From contig CAZGLY010000068.1 of the NCBI GenBank assembly GCA_964526675.1, positions 1 through 11,382 of the forward strand: a stretch of 11,382 nt of DNA. Direction: 5' to 3'. Below are positions 7,326 through 11,382 of this stretch, in pieces. Made by a program: the position numbers and the translations under genes. Numbering within the stretch: position 1 is the first letter of the stretch; each line of letters opens with the position of its first letter. This DNA comes from CAZADA01 sp964526675. GTDB taxonomy: Bacteria; Pseudomonadota; Alphaproteobacteria; Caulobacterales; Maricaulaceae. The notes below the pieces were generated by a model. That model ran no database searches and was not told the origin of the DNA. It worked only from the letters and a program-made list of their open reading frames with translations.

Positions 7326-8671
7326 CACGCCGTCCTGCTCCCACGCCCGACACGGGCGATGGTCCAAACACCGCCGCTCAGTCCGCTGACTTGATCCTCA
7401 GCACGGAGCTGGCGGAGAACCCGCCGCCGGTGCTCTTGTCGTCGTTGATCTACGCCATCGTGCTCGTCTTCGGCGCGGCTGTGGTTTGGGCGGGATTGAC
7501 CCGCATCGACGAGGTCGTGCGCGCGCCCGGCGAGGCGTTGCCGGAGGGCGACGTCGTCACCGTGCGTCACATCGAGGGCGGCGTGGTGGACCAGGTGGCG
7601 GTGCGCAACGCGCAACGTGTGGCGGCCGGCGACACGCTGCTGCGCCTGTCCACCACGGCCGTGGACGCTGAACTGTCGCAATTGCGCGCGCGGCGCGACC
7701 AGCTTCACCTGTCGCTCCTGCGCGAACAAGCGGTCGTCGACGGCGGCGTTCTGGATGGGACGACGGCGCTCGACCAAGCGCAGGCGCGCGAGCAGGCGCG
7801 TTTGATGCGCGCGCAGCAGGAGCTGCAGGGCGCGGAATTGGAAACCCAAAGGGCTCTCATTGCGGAGGTCGACGCGCGGATGGCGGCCGTTCGCGTGCAG
7901 ATCCCCAACGCCCAAGACGCCGCGGCCGATCTCGCCGAGGACGCGGCCGCCATCGCTGAGCTGTTCGCGCGTGGGGCGGCCGCGCGTGAACGCATGTCCC
8001 GCGCGCGGCGCGAAGCGCGCAACGCCGCCGCGCGCGTGTTGAGCTTGGAGGCCGACCTCGCGCTTGAGGCTCAGGTCAAACGCTCCGCGGAGGCAAAGCT
8101 GGCGGAGATGGTCGCGAGCCAACACGCCGGCGCGCTGTCCCGCACGGCGCCGCTGATCGCCGAGCTCGCGGAGCTGACGGCGCTGATCGCAGACGCCGAA
8201 AGCCGCCTTGAGCGCCTGACCGTGCGCGCGCCGGTGGATGGCGTGATCACGGAGCTCGCGGTTCACGGAGCCAGCGATGTGGTGGCGCCGGCGCAGGAAT
8301 TGCTGCGGATCGTGCCGGCCAACCGCGCGCTTCTGATTGAGGCCCGCGTCAGCCCCGGCGACATCGGCAAGGTCGGCGTGGGTCAGCCGGCGGCGCTTCG
8401 CGTTGATGCGTATGACTCAGCGCACTATGGCGTCATCGCCGGCGCGATCTCCGAGATTTCGGCCACAACGCAGCTCGATGACGACGCCAAGCCGTTCTAC
8501 CGCGTCATCGTCACGCCGGAACGCGACTATTTCGGCGATCGCGCGTTTGGCGCGCAGCTCTTGCCCGGCATGACGGTCGAGGCGGAGATCAAGAACCGTG
8601 ATCGGTCGCTGCTGTCATACTTGCTCAAGCCAATTTCACGGGGGTGGTCGCGCGCCTTCCACGAGGAGTAG
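7322..8671 (+). CDS. HlyD-family membrane fusion protein of the type I secretion system
   Basis: A 449-residue periplasmic adaptor linking the inner-membrane ABC pair to an outer-membrane TolC-like channel. A short cytoplasmic N-terminus (1-37) precedes one transmembrane helix (about 38-58). A first half-lipoyl segment follows (VVTVRHIEGGVVDQVAVRNAQ region), then a long Ala/Glu/Arg-rich coiled coil (about 115-285), the second half-lipoyl segment (LTVRAPVDGVITELAVHG) and beta-barrel strands. It ends in the family's typical tail: LLPGMTVEAEIKNRDRSLLSYLLKP followed by a helix. The length is normal for type I adaptors. It is translationally coupled to the upstream ABC gene by an ATGA overlap, and no outer-membrane factor follows, so that part must be encoded elsewhere. 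Confidence 0.93.
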   Translation: MTRRPAPTPDTGDGPNTAAQSADLILSTELAENPPPVLLSSLIYAIVLVFGAAVVWAGLTRIDEVVRAPGEALPEGDVVTVRHIEGGVVDQVAVRNAQRVAAGDTLLRLSTTAVDAELSQLRARRDQLHLSLLREQAVVDGGVLDGTTALDQAQAREQARLMRAQQELQGAELETQRALIAEVDARMAAVRVQIPNAQDAAADLAEDAAAIAELFARGAAARERMSRARREARNAAARVLSLEADLALEAQVKRSAEAKLAEMVASQHAGALSRTAPLIAELAELTALIADAESRLERLTVRAPVDGVITELAVHGASDVVAPAQELLRIVPANRALLIEARVSPGDIGKVGVGQPAALRVDAYDSAHYGVIAGAISEISATTQLDDDAKPFYRVIVTPERDYFGDRAFGAQLLPGMTVEAEIKNRDRSLLSYLLKPISRGWSRAFHEE

Positions 8672-8742
8672 GCCGCCCCCACCCCCGACACGCCACACAT
8701 GTGTTGGAGGCGCGTGGCCCCGCGGGTGAACGCGCTCTCGCC

Positions 8743-8765
8743 CCGTCTTCGGCCTTCAAAGACGG
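8743..8765 (+). terminator. Possible hairpin after the secretion operon
   Basis: CCGTCTT (8743-8749) and AAGACGG (8759-8765) form a perfect 7-base-pair stem around a 9-base loop, about 70 bases after the HlyD stop. No T-run follows, so it is not a classic intrinsic terminator; it could stop or stabilise the transcript end. The rest of the 8672-8859 gap shows no gene; it also holds a small palindrome, ACACATGTGT, near 8694-8703. Confidence 0.3.
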
Positions 8766-8846
8766 CTTGCAATGTCCATGAAGATCCGCAGGCTTCCCCG
8801 CGCGATGACGCCCCCATCCCGCGTCGGGCGTCCGTGATGACAGGGC

Positions 8847-8851
8847 AGGAG
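8847..8851 (+). promoter_or_regulatory. Ribosome binding site AGGAG for the DUF5996 gene
   Basis: AGGAG lies 8 bases before the GTG at 8860 and supports that GTG as the start codon. Confidence 0.65.
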
Positions 8852-8859
8852 ATTCACCC

Positions 8860-9798
8860 GTGGCGGCATGGCCAGACATCCCTTACGACCGGTGGGCGCC
8901 AACGGGCGACAGTCTCCACATGTGGGCGCAGATCGTCGGTAAGTTCCGTTTCGCTTTGACGCCGTGGGTCAATCATTCCTGGCAGGCCGCATTTTACGTC
9001 AACGCGCGAGGACTGACGACATCGCTGATTCCGGGGCCGGATGTTAGTTACGAAGCGGTGTTTGATTTTGTGGATCACGCCCTGATCATCGCCGCGACGG
9101 ATGGGCGGACGGAACGTATCGCTCTCGAGCCGATGCCGGTGGCGACGTTTCACCGTCGCTTCTTGGACGCGCTGGATCGGCTGGGCGCGGGGGTGGCCCT
9201 CCATCACGCGCCCAACGAGGTTGCGGATCCGGTGCCGTTTGTGGAGCAGACGTCCTCGGGCGCCTACGATCCTGAGGCGGCGGCGGATTTGTGGCGCGCT
9301 CTGGTCCGCATCGACGCGGTTTTCAAACGCTTTCGTACGGGGTTCTTAGGCAAGGTCAGCCCCGTCCACCTGTTCTGGGGGAGCTTTGACCTCGCCGTGA
9401 CGCGGTTTTCCGGGCGCCCGGCGCCGCTCCACCCGGGCGGCATTCCTGCATTGCCCGACCCCGTGACGCACGAAGCCTACTCGCATGAGGTCAGCTCCGC
9501 TGGGTTTTGGCCTGGCGCGGGCCTCGGCGCGCCAACCTTCTACGCCTACGCCTATCCGACGCCGGATGGGTTCGCGGATGCCGACCCCGGCGTCGCGGAC
9601 GCGAGCTACAACCATGAGCTGGGCGAGTTTGTGCTGCCCTATGAGGCGGTCAGAACCGCGTCGGACCCAGAGGCGGTGCTCATGCAGTTCCTGCAGGCCA
9701 CTTACGAGGCTGCAGCGAACTTGGCGCAGTGGGATCGCGACGCGCTTGAGTGCGGGTTCGGCGTTCCAGGCGTGCCCCGCCGGGTCGCGGGCGTCTGA
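8860..9798 (+). CDS. DUF5996 family protein
   Basis: A 312-residue soluble protein without signal peptide or membrane helix. The N-terminal run with PYDRWAPTGDSLHMWAQIVG and the following TPWVNHSW segment are the pattern I associate with DUF5996. Further on are VSPVHLFWGSFDLAVTRFSGR, a motif rich in conserved aromatic residues and His, and a C-terminal FYAYAYPTPDG, FVLPYEAVR region. The biochemical role of the family is not known to me; conserved His, Trp and Asp residues could hint at a ligand or metal pocket, but that is speculation. It starts at a GTG with AGGAG in front. It is separated by 188 bases from the secretion operon and is probably not part of it. It converges with the next gene across 32 bases. 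Confidence 0.82.
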   Translation: MAAWPDIPYDRWAPTGDSLHMWAQIVGKFRFALTPWVNHSWQAAFYVNARGLTTSLIPGPDVSYEAVFDFVDHALIIAATDGRTERIALEPMPVATFHRRFLDALDRLGAGVALHHAPNEVADPVPFVEQTSSGAYDPEAAADLWRALVRIDAVFKRFRTGFLGKVSPVHLFWGSFDLAVTRFSGRPAPLHPGGIPALPDPVTHEAYSHEVSSAGFWPGAGLGAPTFYAYAYPTPDGFADADPGVADASYNHELGEFVLPYEAVRTASDPEAVLMQFLQATYEAAANLAQWDRDALECGFGVPGVPRRVAGV

Positions 9799-9830
9799 CG
9801 GCTTCGTCCGCACGCGGCGGCGCGGATCCC

Positions 9831-10610
9831 TCAGGCGGGGACGACCAACCGACGGTACAGCCGCCAGGTGGCGTGGCCCAGCAACGGCAACGACACGATC
9901 AACCCGACAAAGGCCGGCAACGCGGACACGAACAGCAGCGCCGTCACCACAAGCCCCCAGCCAACCATGACGCCGGCGTTCGTCGTCACGGACTTCACGC
10001 TCGTGATCATCGCGGTGACGATGTCGACGTCGCGATCCAGCAAGAGGGGGATCGACACCACGGTGAGCGAAAAGACCACCAGGGCCAAGACCGCGCCGAT
10101 CACATGGCCGATCGCCAGAAACGTCCACCCGGCCTGGGTGGTGAACAGGACCCGGGTCATGTCTTCGAAGCCGTGAAACGGCTCCAGGCCCAAGAACAAC
10201 GCGATCAGAATCCGGATCTGATACATCCACACCACGAGCACGAACAGCATCACGAAGCCCATCCAGGCGATCTCGCGCTTGCGTTGCGCCCAGATGACGC
10301 TGAGCACCGGCCCCCAGTCCGGGCGTTGGCCCCGATCAAGGCGGCGGCTGATTTCGTAGAGGCCCACCGCGACAAAGGGACCGATCAGCGCGAAGCCGAG
10401 CATCATGGGGTAGACGATCCAGCCCATATTGAGTTCGGACGCGGCGAAGTAGAGGCCGATGCCGCCGGCGGCGTAGACCAGCCCAAAGAACCCGCTCAGC
10501 AGCGGCGCGCGCGTGAAATCGCGCCAGCCTTCAGCCAAGCTTTTGCGGATGTCTGTGACGGCGATGGAACGCACTTGGGGCATAGCTGGCGGTGCGGCCG
10601 CGTCTGACAT
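9831..10610 (-). CDS. DUF2189 family multi-pass inner-membrane protein
   Basis: A 259-residue membrane protein. After a short soluble start (VRSIAVTDIRKSLAEGWRDF) come about six hydrophobic segments: near LLSGFFGLVYAAGGIGLYF, YPMMLGFALIGPFVAVGLYE, AWMGFVMLFVLVVWMY, the AIGHVIGAVLALVVFSLTVV stretch and two C-terminal helices around GVMVGWGLVV and LPAFVGLIVSLPLLGHATW. The amphipathic start, the GPFVAVGLYEISRR motif and the DRDVDIVTAMITSV segment are typical of DUF2189 proteins common in alphaproteobacteria. Their function is unknown to me. The chosen ATG at 10610 has GGAGG (10618-10622) 7 bases upstream; the frame stays open to 10751, but the extra 47 residues look non-conserved. It is divergent from the beta-galactosidase-like gene and convergent with the DUF5996 gene. 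Confidence 0.87.
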   Translation of the reverse strand: MSDAAAPPAMPQVRSIAVTDIRKSLAEGWRDFTRAPLLSGFFGLVYAAGGIGLYFAASELNMGWIVYPMMLGFALIGPFVAVGLYEISRRLDRGQRPDWGPVLSVIWAQRKREIAWMGFVMLFVLVVWMYQIRILIALFLGLEPFHGFEDMTRVLFTTQAGWTFLAIGHVIGAVLALVVFSLTVVSIPLLLDRDVDIVTAMITSVKSVTTNAGVMVGWGLVVTALLFVSALPAFVGLIVSLPLLGHATWRLYRRLVVPA

Positions 10611-10617
10611 GGGGCGT

Positions 10618-10622
10618 CCTCC
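10618..10622 (-). promoter_or_regulatory. Ribosome binding site GGAGG for the DUF2189 gene
   Basis: CCTCC on the plus strand reads GGAGG on the minus strand, 7 bases before the ATG at 10610. It decides this start over the upstream in-frame ATG at 10751. Confidence 0.75.
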
Positions 10623-10698
10623 GTTGCGAGTTGCTTCGTTCTTTGTCGACTCTGCCGCGGATGCGCCGTTGCGCGGCGTCAGCGCGGAACAACACTCT

Positions 10699-10709
10699 AC
10701 AACTGTTGT
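10699..10709. promoter_or_regulatory. Possible operator palindrome ACAACTGTTGT
   Basis: ACAAC and GTTGT are perfect inverted arms around one T, preceded by a further ACAACA at 10689-10694. The position, about 90 bases upstream of the DUF2189 start and close to the TTGACC element, would suit a repressor or activator site. The short length means chance is possible. Confidence 0.25.
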
Positions 10710-10984
10710 CCGATCGCAGGCGATGCTGGTCAAGTTTTGCGCGTGATCCACGCTCGCCAGCGCGGCCGCTGGACGCCGACCCGGTGGAGAATTAGCGTCA
10801 AGACGATAGGGATGGCGTTGGCGGTTGCGCGTGCGCGGCGCGCGTGGCGACGACCACCCCAGACGCCGTCAGCGAATATCAGACAATCCTCCTGTTCCCT
10901 GTCTGCGTCTGAACGGAGAGGAAAGCCCAGCGTCACGGACCAGCCAGGCCCGGCGGTGCGTGTCGCCTCGGAGCAGGGACGACC

Positions 10985-11344
10985 ATGAAGCGCGCGATCC
11001 TGTGTTCCCCTTTGCTTATCGTGTGCCTCGTCCTCGCGTCGTGCGTCACGGATCCCGCAAGACGAGGCGTGTTCTGCCGCGGCGACGGCTGTGTCCTCGT
11101 CACGCCAACCGCGTTGTCGCCCGAGCAGGAGGCGCGGGCGCCCGATTGGCAGAACCCCAAGGTCTTTGAGCGCAATCGCGAACCGGCGCGCGCCACCTTC
11201 TTCGCCTTCGAGAGTGCGGCGTTGGCGCGCGCGAACGATCCGGCCCGTTCGCAGCTCTATCAGTCGTTGAATGGGCAGTGGCGTTTCACATGGGTGTCGA
11301 GACCGGCCGATCGTCCAACGGCGTTTTTGAGCAGCCTCTACTGA
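10985..11344 (+). pseudogene. N-terminal fragment of a lipoprotein-type GH2 beta-galactosidase
   Basis: The 119-residue reading frame starts with a lipoprotein signal: MKRAILC and a hydrophobic run ending in lipobox LASC with Cys20 as the lipid site. Then comes the unmistakable start of a family 2 beta-galactosidase: DWQNPKVFERNREPARA (about 53-69), then LNGQWRFTWVSRPADRP, equivalent to the LacZ motifs DWENP and LNGEWRFAW. Full enzymes have about 1000 residues. Here homology ends at about TAF (near 11328) and a TGA follows at 11342-11344. None of the three plus-strand frames to the window end shows the expected sugar-binding-domain continuation with its VPSNW motif. The gene is therefore probably truncated by a deletion, an insertion or a frameshift with rearrangement; the fragment should have no enzyme activity. 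An RBS-like AGGGA is 5 bases before the ATG. Confidence 0.75.
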
Positions 11345-11382
11345 CCGGTCCAGGCCCAATGTTAGTGCATCGCGGGCCTTCG

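Larger units (their letters stand above)
10611..10984. promoter_or_regulatory. Divergent intergenic region, DUF2189 gene / beta-galactosidase-like gene
   Basis: These 374 bases lie between two divergent genes, and I see no convincing coding frame in them. They should hold promoters for both directions. On the minus strand TTGACC (about 10735 to 10730) is a possible -35, but a matching -10 is unclear. A perfect 5-1-5 palindrome sits at 10699-10709. Near the plus-strand gene, purine-rich GGAG (10970-10973) and AGGGA (10975-10979) can serve as its ribosome site. Confidence 0.45.

Noticed and set aside
3478..8671. Peptidase-containing bacteriocin exporter
   Set aside because: The second ABC has only a C39-like domain without a recognisable catalytic Cys, no small double-Gly leader peptide gene is visible, and the divergent gene is a classic RTX substrate.
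9799..9830. Hairpin between the convergent DUF5996 and DUF2189 genes as a shared terminator
   Set aside because: TCCGC/GCGGA gives only five base pairs with a 10-base loop and no T-run; too weak to call.
10611..10751. Longer N-terminus of the DUF2189 protein from ATG 10751
   Set aside because: The ATG at 10610 has a strong GGAGG at the right distance, and the 47 extra residues look like spacer DNA.

Overview
The window is GC-rich, densely coded DNA, most likely from an alphaproteobacterium. I infer this from base composition, from a DUF2189 membrane protein and a DUF5996 protein typical of that group, and from the gene style; I cannot name an order or genus. No RNA gene, CRISPR array or complete mobile element is visible.

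Left part (1-3329, minus strand): the first 1109 codons of a very large secreted protein that continues past the left edge. It has a disordered N-terminal region without a Sec signal, two cadherin-like domains, three blocks of RTX calcium-binding nonapeptides, a LamG/concanavalin-like jellyroll domain, and the beginning of what looks like a second LamG copy about 360 residues after the first. This is the layout of a type I-secreted adhesin or surface protein.

Centre (3330-8671): a short AT-rich divergent promoter region, then three plus-strand genes joined by two ATGA start/stop overlaps: an ABC transporter without a leader domain, a second ABC transporter with a C39-like N-terminal domain, and an HlyD-type membrane fusion protein. 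Together they should be the inner-membrane part of a type I secretion machine for the divergent RTX protein. The outer-membrane TolC-like channel is not in the window. The most interesting point is that the two ATPases are different and complementary. The first has lost the Q-loop Gln, catalytic Glu and H-loop His. The second keeps these, but neither has a normal LSGGQ signature. This suggests an obligate heterodimeric exporter with one live ATP site, reminiscent of RtxB/RtxE of MARTX systems.

Right part (8672-11382): a DUF5996 protein on the plus strand converges with a DUF2189 multi-pass membrane protein on the minus strand. A 374-base divergent intergenic region separates the latter from a plus-strand ORF that begins as a lipoprotein-type family 2 beta-galactosidase and stops after 119 residues. 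That gene looks truncated or disrupted close to the right edge.
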